The notes under the pieces are model-generated. The model was not told where the DNA came from and searched no databases. It saw only the letters and a program-made list of their open reading frames with translations. A stretch of 64,000 nt of DNA from Bradyrhizobium sp. RD5-C2 (GTDB lineage Bacteria > Pseudomonadota > Alphaproteobacteria > Rhizobiales > Xanthobacteraceae), in contig NZ_BOVL01000014.1 of assembly GCF_019972155.1 (NCBI RefSeq), forward strand, positions 1 to 64,000. The letters run 5' to 3'. Every line of letters begins with the position of its first letter. Positions within the stretch are counted from its first letter, which is position 1. A program made the translations under genes and the position numbers. Below, in pieces: positions 1 through 8,106 of this stretch.

Positions 1-1
1 G

Positions 2-409
2 GACGCCAACGGGCTGAAGCGGCTGGTCGCGAAATTGAAAGTGGCGGCGCCCGGGGTGACCGAGAACCACATCAAGGTGCATCGGCCCTGGGGCTCCTAT
101 CAGTCGGTCGACAATGGCGATCGCCACCAGGTCAAGCGCATCATCGTCAAGCCGGGCGGGCGGCTGTCCTTGCAGAAGCACCATCACCGCTCCGAGCACT
201 GGATCGTGGTGCGTGGCACCGCGCAGGTCACCGTCAACGAGCTGGTCAAGACGGTGCATGAGAACGAGTCGATCTACATCCCGATCGGCGCGGTGCACCG
301 GCTGGAGAATCCCGGCAAGATTCAGCTCGAGCTGATCGAGGTGCAGACCGGCAGCTATTTCGGCGAGGACGACATCATCCGCATCGAGGACGACTACCGG
401 CGCAGCTGA
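2..409 (+). CDS. manC: Mannose-1-phosphate guanylyltransferase / mannose-6-phosphate isomerase, C-terminal part (5' truncated by window)
   Basis: The reading frame is open from base 2, so the gene starts outside the window and only about 135 C-terminal residues are visible. They are the cupin (type II mannose-6-phosphate isomerase) domain of bifunctional ManC/AlgA proteins. The landmarks are HRPWGSY, the metal-binding segment LSLQKHHHRSEHW, the YIPIGAVH strand and the tail IQLELIEVQTGSYFGEDDI. In this family the domain interconverts fructose-6-P and mannose-6-P, while the missing N-terminal domain makes GDP-mannose for polysaccharide synthesis. A TTG codon at 35 could be mistaken for a start, but the upstream codons already match the family linker. 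The identity is very likely; the N-terminal domain cannot be checked. Confidence 0.93.
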   Translation, partial: DANGLKRLVAKLKVAAPGVTENHIKVHRPWGSYQSVDNGDRHQVKRIIVKPGGRLSLQKHHHRSEHWIVVRGTAQVTVNELVKTVHENESIYIPIGAVHRLENPGKIQLELIEVQTGSYFGEDDIIRIEDDYRRS

Positions 410-658
410 GGCGAGCCGGTTCCCGCGCCGATCGCCGGACGCGGGACGATGTAACTCTTTGAATCAAAACGTGTCCGGATTTCGTCCTTGGCATTCGCCA
501 CATTTGTGACGCCGTGCTATAGCGGCTGCCAACGAAGCGGGGTGATTTGCGCCAGAGGCGCAGATCGGGACGAGGGGCCTTGGTCTTACTCCCTCGGAGC
601 CGGGATGGCTCCCTGAGGAGCCGGGACAACCGCCAGAACGCTACTTGGGGTCTACGAT

Positions 659-1675
659 ATGAATGCAAAAGTGTCCGCAGCCGGCGCGAGGGCCGATATC
701 GGCCGCGCATTGCGCGTCGGCGTGATCGGCGCCGGCGTAATGGGCAGCAACCATGCCCGCGTGCTGGCCGGACTGCCCGGCGTCGTGCTGATCGGCATCG
801 TCGACCCGCTGCCGGAGCACCGCACGCGCGCTGTCGACCTGGTCGGTTGCCGCGCCTTCGAGAGCCTCGATCAGCTGCTTGCCGAGGGCGTCGATGCGGT
901 GACGATCGCAGCCCCCACCCACCTGCATCACGAGATCGCGCTCGCCTGCATCGCGCGCAACATCCACATCCTGGTCGAGAAGCCGGTCGCATCCACGGTC
1001 GAAGAGGGCCGCGAGATCGTCGCGGCCGCCGAGCGGGCTGGCGTCACGTTGATGGTCGGTCACGTCGAGCGTTTCAATCCTGCGGTCGCCGCGATCAAGC
1101 AGGCGATCTCGGGCGAGGATATCCTGTCGATCGGCATCACCCGGGTCGGCCCGTTCCCGCCGCGGATGTCCAATGTCGGCGTCGTGATCGATCTTGCCGT
1201 GCACGATATCGACCTGATCCGCTGGTTCACCGAGTCCGACATCGTCGAGGTGCAGCCGCAGCTCTCGAGCGCGGTCGCCGAGCGCGAGGACATCGCGCTG
1301 CTGCAGTTCCGCACGGCGTCCGGCGTGCTCGCCCACATCAACACCAACTGGCTGACGCCGTTCAAGGCGCGCAACGTGACGGTCGCAACCCGCGGCAAAT
1401 ACGTGATGGGCGACCTGCTCACCCGTCAGGTTACCGAATGCTTCGGCTTCAAGCCGGACGGCAGCTATTCGATGCGTCATCTGCCGGTCGGTCACGACGA
1501 GCCGCTGCGCGCCGAGCTGATCGCCTTCCTCGAAGCCGTCCGCAGCGGCAAGGTGCCGGCGGTGTCCGGCGACGAGGGCGTGGCGAGCCTCGAGATCGCG
1601 ATCCGCTGCCTGGAATCGCCGGCGCGGCCCGCCGCCTCGACGATGCGCAAGGGACCGCGCCGCATCGCCGGCTGA
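659..1675 (+). CDS. Gfo/Idh/MocA family NAD-dependent sugar dehydrogenase (GnnA/WlbA-like)
   Basis: This 338-residue cytoplasmic oxidoreductase begins at an ATG preceded by GGGG about 8 bases upstream. A Rossmann motif (GVIGAGVMGSNHARV, about residues 22-36) is followed by the family's EKP signature (ILVEKPVAS) and a C-terminal substrate domain. Such enzymes oxidise a hydroxyl of a sugar, often a nucleotide sugar, with NAD. The next gene is a DegT/DnrJ aminotransferase, the usual partner when a 3-keto sugar is aminated (WlbA/WlbE, NtdC/NtdA, GnnA/GnnB). Bradyrhizobium lipid A is known to contain 2,3-diamino-2,3-dideoxyglucose, so a GnnA-like UDP-GlcNAc 3-oxidase is an attractive inference, but sequence motifs alone do not fix the substrate. 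The 249-base leader contains a GGAGCC/GGCTCC hairpin (596-612) and nothing else recognised. Confidence 0.88.
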   Translation: MNAKVSAAGARADIGRALRVGVIGAGVMGSNHARVLAGLPGVVLIGIVDPLPEHRTRAVDLVGCRAFESLDQLLAEGVDAVTIAAPTHLHHEIALACIARNIHILVEKPVASTVEEGREIVAAAERAGVTLMVGHVERFNPAVAAIKQAISGEDILSIGITRVGPFPPRMSNVGVVIDLAVHDIDLIRWFTESDIVEVQPQLSSAVAEREDIALLQFRTASGVLAHINTNWLTPFKARNVTVATRGKYVMGDLLTRQVTECFGFKPDGSYSMRHLPVGHDEPLRAELIAFLEAVRSGKVPAVSGDEGVASLEIAIRCLESPARPAASTMRKGPRRIAG

Positions 1676-1725
1676 TTGCCTTCACTGGCTGATTGTCATT
1701 CATTCAACACGTGCAAAGAGCTTCC

Positions 1726-2877
1726 ATGAACCAGCATATGCAGCTTGAGCCCATTCCCTTCATCGATATCGTCGCGCAGCGCCGGCGGCTCGGCAAGTCG
1801 ATCGATGACGCGGTCGCGCGCGTGCTCGACCATTGCCAGTTCATCAACGGTCCGGAAGTCATCGCGCTGGAGAAGGCGCTGGCGGACTATAGCGGCGCCA
1901 AGCATGTGGTGAGCTGCGCCAGCGGCACCGACGCGCTGCTGATGGTCCTGATGGCGAAGAATGTCGGGCCGGGCGATGCGGTGCTGTGCCCGACCTTCAC
2001 CTTCTGCGCGACCGGTGAAGTCGTGACGCTGACCGGTGCGACGCCGGTTTTCGTCGATGTCGATGAGGAGACCTTCAACATCGACGTCAATTCGCTGAAG
2101 CGCGGCATTGCGACGGCGCGGGCACGCGGGCTGAAGCCGGTTGCCGTGATCCCGGTCGATCTGTTCGGCCAGAGCGCCGATCACGACGCGATCGGCGCGG
2201 TCGCCGAGGCCGAGGGCCTGTTCGTGCTCGACGACGCCGCGCAGGGCTTTGGCGCAACCTACAAGAACCGCAAGCTCGGCACCTTCGGGCTCGCGACCGG
2301 AACCAGCTTCTTCCCGGCCAAGCCGCTCGGCTGTTTCGGCGACGGCGGCGCGATCTTCACCGACGACGAGGAACTGGCGCGCACGCTGCGCAGCATCCGC
2401 GTCCATGGCCAGGGCTCGGACAAATACGACAACGTGCGGCTCGGCCTCACGGCGCGGCTCGACACCATGCAGGCGGCGATCCTGCTCGAGAAGCTGAAGA
2501 TCTTCGATGACGAGATCGCGGCGCGCAACAAGGTGGCGGAACGCTATTCGCGGGCGCTCGGCAACCTGGTCGCGGTGCCGCGCGTTGCTCCCGGCTGCAC
2601 CTCGGTGTGGGCGCAGTACACCATCCGTCTGACCAACGGCATCGATCGTGACGCCTTCGCGGCCGCCTTGAAGGCGCAGGGCGTGCCGACCATGATCTAC
2701 TATCCGAAGTCGGTCCACCAGCAGACCGCCTACAGCCACTATCCGGTTGCCGACGGCGGCCTGCCGGTCAGCGAGCGCCTGTCGAAGGACGTCATCGCCC
2801 TGCCGATGCACCCCTATCTCGACGAGGCGGCGCAGGACCGCGTCATCGCGGCTGTGCGTAGCGCGCTTTCTTCCTGA
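1726..2877 (+). CDS. DegT/DnrJ/EryC1/StrS family PLP sugar aminotransferase (GnnB/WlbE-like)
   Basis: This 383-residue fold-type I aminotransferase has hallmarks CASGTDALLM (cofactor phosphate region), PTFTFCATGEVV, the Asp-containing LDDAAQGFGA and the Schiff-base lysine in SFFPAKPLGCFGDGG. It transfers an amino group, normally from glutamate, to a keto-sugar nucleotide. The ATG at 1726 is preferred over an in-frame TTG at 1693 because AAAGAG lies just before it and the homologous N-terminus (IPFIDIVAQRRRLG) follows. It lies 50 bases after the dehydrogenase gene and is probably co-transcribed. Together they would convert a sugar hydroxyl to an amine, plausibly at C3 of UDP-GlcNAc for amide-linked lipid A. 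The family call is secure; the substrate is inferred. Confidence 0.9.
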   Translation: MNQHMQLEPIPFIDIVAQRRRLGKSIDDAVARVLDHCQFINGPEVIALEKALADYSGAKHVVSCASGTDALLMVLMAKNVGPGDAVLCPTFTFCATGEVVTLTGATPVFVDVDEETFNIDVNSLKRGIATARARGLKPVAVIPVDLFGQSADHDAIGAVAEAEGLFVLDDAAQGFGATYKNRKLGTFGLATGTSFFPAKPLGCFGDGGAIFTDDEELARTLRSIRVHGQGSDKYDNVRLGLTARLDTMQAAILLEKLKIFDDEIAARNKVAERYSRALGNLVAVPRVAPGCTSVWAQYTIRLTNGIDRDAFAAALKAQGVPTMIYYPKSVHQQTAYSHYPVADGGLPVSERLSKDVIALPMHPYLDEAAQDRVIAAVRSALSS

Positions 2878-2919
2878 TACGTCATTTTGACGTAGGGTGA
2901 TGATGCGCTAGAAGCAGCC

Positions 2920-4449
2920 ATGCTTGGGCGCATCTTCACCGTCGGCGGCTATACCCTGCTATCGCGGGTCACCGGGTTCGCGCGCGACATCATGCTCGCG
3001 GCGATCCTCGGTGCCGGGCCGGTCGCCGACGCCTTCTTCGTGGCGCTGCGGCTGCCCAATCATTTCCGCGCGATCTTTGCCGAAGGCGCGTTCAACGCCG
3101 CCTTCGTGCCGGCCTATGCCCATGTTCATGGCGAGCGCGGCGAGGCGTCGGCGCGGCTGTTCGCCGACCGCATCTTCACGCTGCTGTTCGCCTCGCAAGT
3201 GGTCCTGCTTGTCGTGGCGATGGCGTTCATGCCGCAGGCGATGAGCATTCTCGCGCCGGGCTTCACCGAGGACGCAGCCCAGCGCAAGCTCGCGATCGAG
3301 CTGACGCGGATCACCTTCCCCTATCTGCTGCTGATCACGCTGGTGACGCTCTATGGCGGCATGCTCAACGTGATGCATCGCTTCGCCAGCGCCGCCGCGG
3401 CGCCGATCTTCCTCAACCTCGCCATGATGATGACGCTGGCGCTCGCGGCGTTCTTCCCCAGCGCCGGCCACGCCGCGGCCTGGGGCGTCCTGATCTCGGG
3501 CTTCCTGCAGTTCTTCCTGCTCGCCGGCGACCTCGGGCGCCACGGCGGCCTGCCGCGATTCGCGCCGCTCAAGCTGGACGAGGATGTCCGCGCCTTCTTC
3601 CGTGCGCTGGGGCCGGCGACCTTGGGCTCAATGGGAACGCAGGTCGCGCTGTTCGCCGATACCATCATCGCGACCTTCCTCCCCGCAGGCGCGCTGTCTG
3701 CGCTGTATTATGCCGACCGTCTGAATCAGTTGCCGATCGGCGTGATCGGGATCGCGATCGGCACCGTGCTGCTGCCGGAGATGTCGCGGCGCCTGTCCGC
3801 CGACGATCACACAGGCGCCATGGCCGCGCAGCGCCGCGCCTTCGATTTCACGCTGCTGTTCTCGGTGCCGTTCGTGGCGGCGTTCCTGACCGTTGCCGAT
3901 CCGATCATGCGCGCGATGTTTGCCCGCGGCGCGTTCTCGAAGGCCGATGCCGCCAGCGCCGGCGCCACGCTCGCGGCCTATGCGGTCGGGCTGATTCCCT
4001 TCGTGATGATCCGCAGCGCGGTCGCGACCTTCTACGCCCGCAAGGACACCGCAACCCCTGTCAAGGCGGCGCTGACGGGGGTCGCGGTCAATGTCGCGCT
4101 GAAGATCGCGCTGGTCGGCTCACTGGCGCAGGTCGGGCTCGCGCTGGCGACCGCGGTCGGGGCCTGGGTCAATCTCCTGCTGGTGCTGCTGTTCGCGGTG
4201 CGCCGCGGCTATCTCGTGTTCGATCGCGCGCTGATCCGCTCGTTCGGCACTTTTGCGCTGTGCGGCGTGCTGCTCGCGCTTGCGCTGTGGCTGACCTCGC
4301 ATTTCGCCTATGTGTGGTTCGCGCCGATGCAGATCTTTCGCGATGAGATGATCCTGCTGTTGCTGATCACGGTCGGCGCCTTCGTCTACGCGCTGCTGAT
4401 CCTCACGCTGTTCGGCCGCGGCTGGTTGTTCGCGCTGCGGCGCGTATAG
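2920..4449 (+). CDS. murJ: Lipid II flippase MurJ
   Basis: This 509-residue polytopic inner-membrane protein of the MOP/MviN superfamily has about 14 hydrophobic segments. The N-terminus carries the family signature (TLLSRVTGFARDIMLAAILG, then ADAFFVALRLPN and the FAEGAFNAAFVP loop), and the middle has YYADRLNQLPIGVIGIAIGTVLLPEMSR. MurJ moves undecaprenyl-linked lipid II to the periplasmic face for peptidoglycan synthesis. The length is usual for the family. It starts 42 bases after the aminotransferase stop on the same strand, so transcription may be shared. Nothing unusual is visible. Confidence 0.97.
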   Translation: MLGRIFTVGGYTLLSRVTGFARDIMLAAILGAGPVADAFFVALRLPNHFRAIFAEGAFNAAFVPAYAHVHGERGEASARLFADRIFTLLFASQVVLLVVAMAFMPQAMSILAPGFTEDAAQRKLAIELTRITFPYLLLITLVTLYGGMLNVMHRFASAAAAPIFLNLAMMMTLALAAFFPSAGHAAAWGVLISGFLQFFLLAGDLGRHGGLPRFAPLKLDEDVRAFFRALGPATLGSMGTQVALFADTIIATFLPAGALSALYYADRLNQLPIGVIGIAIGTVLLPEMSRRLSADDHTGAMAAQRRAFDFTLLFSVPFVAAFLTVADPIMRAMFARGAFSKADAASAGATLAAYAVGLIPFVMIRSAVATFYARKDTATPVKAALTGVAVNVALKIALVGSLAQVGLALATAVGAWVNLLLVLLFAVRRGYLVFDRALIRSFGTFALCGVLLALALWLTSHFAYVWFAPMQIFRDEMILLLLITVGAFVYALLILTLFGRGWLFALRRV

Positions 4450-4577
4450 TTTTACCTGTCAAATCAAATGCATAGGAGTTGGCCGTGGGATAGCGCCGCG
4501 TGCGGCGGAAAGCGGTTTGCGCTTCGCTGACAACCACGCCAATATGCGCGCAAACAACCAAGGCAATTGGAGAGACG

Positions 4578-6887
4578 ATGGCAGCTCCCATCAAGTTCGG
4601 CGTCGGACAAAGTGTGCGGCGCAAGGAGGATGACGCTCTGATTCGCGGCAAGGGCCGCTATACCGACGACGTCGCCCCGTCTCCCGCATTGCACGCGCTG
4701 ATGCTGCGTTCGCCGCATGCGCACGCGACCTACACGATCGATGCCGGCAAGGCCCGCGGCATGCCCGGCGTGGCGCTTATCCTGACCGCGGCCGATGTCG
4801 CCGAGCTCGGCGGCCTGCCTTGTCTGTTCAATCTCGAAACCGATCCGTTCACTGCACCGCCTTATCCGATCCTCGCCAAGGATGAGGTGCGCCATGTCGG
4901 CGACGCGATCGCCTTTGTGGTCGCCGATACCCTCGATCATGCTCGCGACGCAATCGAGGCGATCGAAGTCAAATGGACGCCGCTGCCGGCGGTGGCCGGC
5001 CTGATCAATGCGGTGAAGAAGGGCGCGCCGCAGGTGTGGCCGGACAAGCCCGGCAATCTGCTGTTCGACGTCTCGATCGGCGACAAGGGCGCGGCCGAGG
5101 CCGCCTTCGCCAAGGCGCATGCGGTGGCCGAGATCACCATCGTCAATCCACGCGTCATCACCAACTTCATGGAGACCCGCGCCGCGGTCGCCGAATACGA
5201 CGCCAAGAAGGATCATCTGACGCTGACGATCGGCAGCCAGGGCAGCCACCGCCTGCGCGAGATCCTCTGTGACATGATCCTGAAGATGCCGAAGGAGAAC
5301 ATGCGGGTGATCTGCCCGGATGTCGGCGGCGGCTTCGGCACCAAGCTGTTTCCCTATCGCGAGTATGCGCTGATCTCGGTCGCGGCGCGCAAGCTCAAGA
5401 AGTCGGTCAAATGGACGGCCGAGCGCTCCGACCATTTCATGGGCGACGCGCAGGGCCGCGACAATCTCACCACTGCGAAGATGGCGCTCGCCGAGGACGG
5501 CAAATTCCTCGGCATGGATGTCGACCTGATGGGCGACATGGGCGCCTATCTCTCGACGTTCGCGCCATACATCCCGCATGGTGGCGCCGGCATGCTGCCG
5601 GGCCTCTATGACATCAAGGCCTTCCACTGCCGCGTCCGCACCGTGTTCACCAACACGGTGCCGGTCGATGCCTATCGCGGCGCCGGCCGCCCGGAGGCCG
5701 CCTACGTGATCGAGCGGCTTGTCGATGCCGCCGCGCGAAAGCTCGGCATGACGCCGGATGCCATCCGGCGGAAGAACTTCATCCCGCCGAAGTCGCTGCC
5801 CTATACGACGGCGACCGGCAAGGTTTACGACTCCGGCGACTTCGTCGCGCATATGAAGCGCGCGATGGAGATCGCCAATTGGAAGGAGTTTCCGAAGCGC
5901 GCCAAGGCCGCCAAGAAGGACGGCCTGGTGCGGGGCATCGGCATGGCGAGCTATGTCGAGGTTTGCGGCACCATGGGCGAGGAGACCGCCAATGTGGCGC
6001 TCGATCCCAATGGCGACATCTCGATCCTGATCGGTACGCAGTCGAGCGGACAGGGCCACCAGACCGCTTATGCGCAGATCGTCGCCGAGCAGTTCGGCGT
6101 GCCGCCGGAGCGCGTCCATGTGCTGCAGGGCGACACCGACAAGATCGCGACCGGCCTCGGCACCGGCGGCTCGGCCTCGATCCCGTCCGGCGGCGTCAGC
6201 GTGCAGCGGGCGACGCACGAGCTCGGCAACAAGCTGAAGGAGCTTGCGGCGCAGGCGCTGGAAGCCGGCGCCGGCGACCTCGAGATCGCCGATGGCCGCA
6301 TCCGCATCGCCGGCACCGACCGCTCGGTCAGCTTTGCCGATCTCGCCAAGCGTCCCGGCGGCGATACGTCGAAGATGAATTCGAGCGCGACCTTTGCCAG
6401 CGCCGACGGCACCTATCCGAACGGCACGCACCTCGCCGAGGTCGAGATCGATCCCGCCACCGGCATCATCAAGATCGTCAGCTACGTCATCGTCGACGAT
6501 TTCGGCGTCACGCTCAATCCGCTGATGCTCGCGGGCCAGGTGCATGGCGGTGCGATGCAGGGCATCGGGCAGGCGCTGATGGAGCAGGCGGTCTACAGCC
6601 CGACCGACGGTCAGCTCGTCACCGGCACCTTCATGGACTATGCGATGCCGCGCGCCGCCGACGGGCCGTCCTTCGTGTTCGAGACCAACAACGTGCCGTG
6701 CACGACCAACCCGCTCGGCGTGAAGGGTGCGGGCGAGGCCGGCGCGATCGGCTCATGTCCGGCGGTCGTCAACGCGATCGTCGAGGGGCTGCATCGCGAG
6801 TTCGGGATCGACCACATCGACATGCCGGCCACGCCGGAGCGGGTCTGGATCGCGATCCGCGAGGCGCAGCGCCGCCATAATCTCTGA
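4578..6887 (+). CDS. Xanthine dehydrogenase / form II CoxL-type molybdopterin-binding subunit
   Basis: This 769-residue large subunit of the xanthine-oxidase superfamily starts at the ATG at 4578 with a GGAGAG ribosome site; an in-frame GTG at 4500 would add residues without family similarity. It opens with GVGQSVRRKEDDALIRGKGRYTDDV. It carries the molybdenum-site loop AYRGAGR, the variant of form II CoxL-like enzymes rather than the AYxCSFR loop of genuine CO dehydrogenase. The active-site glutamate lies in GVKGAGEAGAIGS. These proteins hydroxylate aldehydes, N-heterocycles or other carbon centres and normally work with an FAD subunit and a 2Fe-2S subunit. Neither partner gene is adjacent, so the partners must be encoded elsewhere or the substrate context is atypical. 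Confidence 0.9.
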   Translation: MAAPIKFGVGQSVRRKEDDALIRGKGRYTDDVAPSPALHALMLRSPHAHATYTIDAGKARGMPGVALILTAADVAELGGLPCLFNLETDPFTAPPYPILAKDEVRHVGDAIAFVVADTLDHARDAIEAIEVKWTPLPAVAGLINAVKKGAPQVWPDKPGNLLFDVSIGDKGAAEAAFAKAHAVAEITIVNPRVITNFMETRAAVAEYDAKKDHLTLTIGSQGSHRLREILCDMILKMPKENMRVICPDVGGGFGTKLFPYREYALISVAARKLKKSVKWTAERSDHFMGDAQGRDNLTTAKMALAEDGKFLGMDVDLMGDMGAYLSTFAPYIPHGGAGMLPGLYDIKAFHCRVRTVFTNTVPVDAYRGAGRPEAAYVIERLVDAAARKLGMTPDAIRRKNFIPPKSLPYTTATGKVYDSGDFVAHMKRAMEIANWKEFPKRAKAAKKDGLVRGIGMASYVEVCGTMGEETANVALDPNGDISILIGTQSSGQGHQTAYAQIVAEQFGVPPERVHVLQGDTDKIATGLGTGGSASIPSGGVSVQRATHELGNKLKELAAQALEAGAGDLEIADGRIRIAGTDRSVSFADLAKRPGGDTSKMNSSATFASADGTYPNGTHLAEVEIDPATGIIKIVSYVIVDDFGVTLNPLMLAGQVHGGAMQGIGQALMEQAVYSPTDGQLVTGTFMDYAMPRAADGPSFVFETNNVPCTTNPLGVKGAGEAGAIGSCPAVVNAIVEGLHREFGIDHIDMPATPERVWIAIREAQRRHNL

Positions 6888-6895
6888 TGAATTGT

Positions 6896-6923
6896 CGCAG
6901 GCGGAATGAAGATTCCGCCTGCG
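6896..6923 (+). terminator. Strong hairpin after the CoxL-like gene
   Basis: A perfect 12-bp inverted repeat (CGCAGGCGGAAT / ATTCCGCCTGCG) with a 4-base GAAG loop begins 8 bases after the stop codon. There is no long T run (GTGTTTG follows), so termination may be partial or the hairpin may stabilise the 3' end. Confidence 0.65.
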
Positions 6924-6989
6924 GTGTTTGCAAACCAGGCCGGCCGCGTCCTGCGGACCGGGACAGAGCAGGATTGAGGGGTTTTACCG

Positions 6990-7436
6990 ATGAAGCGGAT
7001 TGTCATCGTTGCAGCGATGCTTGCGTTGAGTGCGGGGGCGGTGGTGGCCGACCAGGAGCAGGTCAAGGTGACCCAGGCCCAGATGAAGGAAACCGGCAAG
7101 AACGCCGGTGCGCTCGGCGCCATCATCAAGGGGGAGAAGCCCTACGACCAGGCAACGGTCGACGCCGCGCTGGCGAAGTTCGAGGACACCGCCAAGAAGC
7201 TGCCGACGCTCTTCCCTGATAGCAGCAAGGGGCTCAAGACGGAGGGCGATTACTCCGCCGGGCCGAAGATCTGGGAAGACAAGGCCGGCTTCGAGCAGCA
7301 CATCGCGAGCTTTGCCAAATCCGTCACCGACGCCAAGGGCAAGATCAAGGATGTCGACACGCTGAAGGCCGAGCTGACCGTGATCGGCAAGCAGTGCGGC
7401 GGCTGCCACGAGACCTATCGCCTGAAGAAGGGCTGA
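6990..7436 (+). CDS. Cytochrome c' (class II c-type cytochrome)
   Basis: This 148-residue periplasmic protein has a Sec signal peptide (MKRIVIVAAMLALSAGAVVA). Its single haem motif CGGCH sits at residues 136-140 near the C-terminus, with the GKQCGGCHETYR context typical of four-helix-bundle cytochromes c'. Family members bind NO or CO, or shuttle electrons in the periplasm. The AGPKIWEDKAGFEQHI segment matches the family's central helix. The gene lies between two hairpins and is probably a single transcription unit, so no partner can be read from its neighbours. Confidence 0.93.
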   Translation: MKRIVIVAAMLALSAGAVVADQEQVKVTQAQMKETGKNAGALGAIIKGEKPYDQATVDAALAKFEDTAKKLPTLFPDSSKGLKTEGDYSAGPKIWEDKAGFEQHIASFAKSVTDAKGKIKDVDTLKAELTVIGKQCGGCHETYRLKKG

Positions 7437-7455
7437 TCGCCATTCGGTCAACGAG

Positions 7456-7489
7456 AAGGGCGGACGCTGCGAGGCATCCGCCCTTTTTT
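7456..7489 (+). terminator. Rho-independent terminator of the cytochrome c' gene
   Basis: A 12-bp stem (AAGGGCGGACGC with GCATCCGCCCTT, one G/A mismatch) is followed by an uninterrupted T run. It lies 20 bases past the cytochrome c' stop and 29 bases before the convergent CHRD gene. Confidence 0.88.
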
Positions 7490-7517
7490 GTGCCGGCCGT
7501 TTCTTGCTGGTGTGCCT

Positions 7518-7940
7518 CTACTTGGTGACCTGGCCGCGGATTTCGCCGCCCGGGTTGGCCGCGGTGTGGACGTTGACGTAGTACTTGCCGGCGAGGAGAT
7601 CGGCGGCTTGCGCGTCGGTCAACGTCGCGCTGCCCTCGGCCGGGCTCGACGTCGCGTTCGGGATGGCAACCGCGACACCGGAATTCTTGCCGGCCTCGGC
7701 GGGGCCGTGGAAATGGGCGGCGGTCGCAGGGCCCGACAGGCCGGAATAGGTCAGCTTCCAGCTCAGCTTCTTGGAGGCCGCGTCGTAGTCGATGTCGGCG
7801 GTACCGGTGCCGGCGCTGGCGTTGGCAGGCACTTCGGACTTGCCGTCCAGCTTCGCCGTCAGCTTCTCGGCGAAGGCCGGACCGGCGAGGGCGATTGCTG
7901 CGCCCAATGTCAGCGTGGCAAGCAAGGTCTTGTTTGGCAT
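7518..7940 (-). CDS. CHRD domain-containing exported protein
   Basis: This 140-residue protein starts at 7940 behind an AGGGGAGAG ribosome site. A longer frame upstream lacks a signal peptide. MPNKTLLATLTLGAAIALAGPAFA is a clear Sec signal, so the mature protein is periplasmic or secreted. The rest is one CHRD domain (first described in chordin). It shows the alternating beta pattern SWKLTYSGLSGPATAAHFHGPA, then the terminal NVHTAANPGGEIRGQV. The biochemical role of bacterial CHRD proteins is unknown. It is convergent with the cytochrome c' gene and divergent from the diheme cytochrome gene, with no sign of an operon. Confidence 0.88.
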   Translation of the reverse strand: MPNKTLLATLTLGAAIALAGPAFAEKLTAKLDGKSEVPANASAGTGTADIDYDAASKKLSWKLTYSGLSGPATAAHFHGPAEAGKNSGVAVAIPNATSSPAEGSATLTDAQAADLLAGKYYVNVHTAANPGGEIRGQVTK

Positions 7941-8106
7941 GGTTCTCTCCCCTTTGACGTCACACGATGGTTGCAAATCTTCAAACCGCGGCTCTCCGGA
8001 TTTATTCCCAAAATGATCGTGAGTGCGGCAAATTTGATGCGAGCTTGTGCGAACGGTTGCCATCATACTGGTTGATGAACTGACGCGACCAATGACGGAT
8101 CGGTGA

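Noticed and set aside
4464..6545. Long minus-strand open frame (693 codons) opposite the CoxL-like gene
   Set aside because: It lies antisense to a gene with clear motifs, has no recognisable domain and is the kind of mirror frame produced by GC-rich third positions.
4578..6887. Aerobic carbon monoxide dehydrogenase (CoxL form I)
   Set aside because: The active-site loop is AYRGAGR, not the AYxCSFR loop of true CO dehydrogenase, and coxM/coxS are absent.
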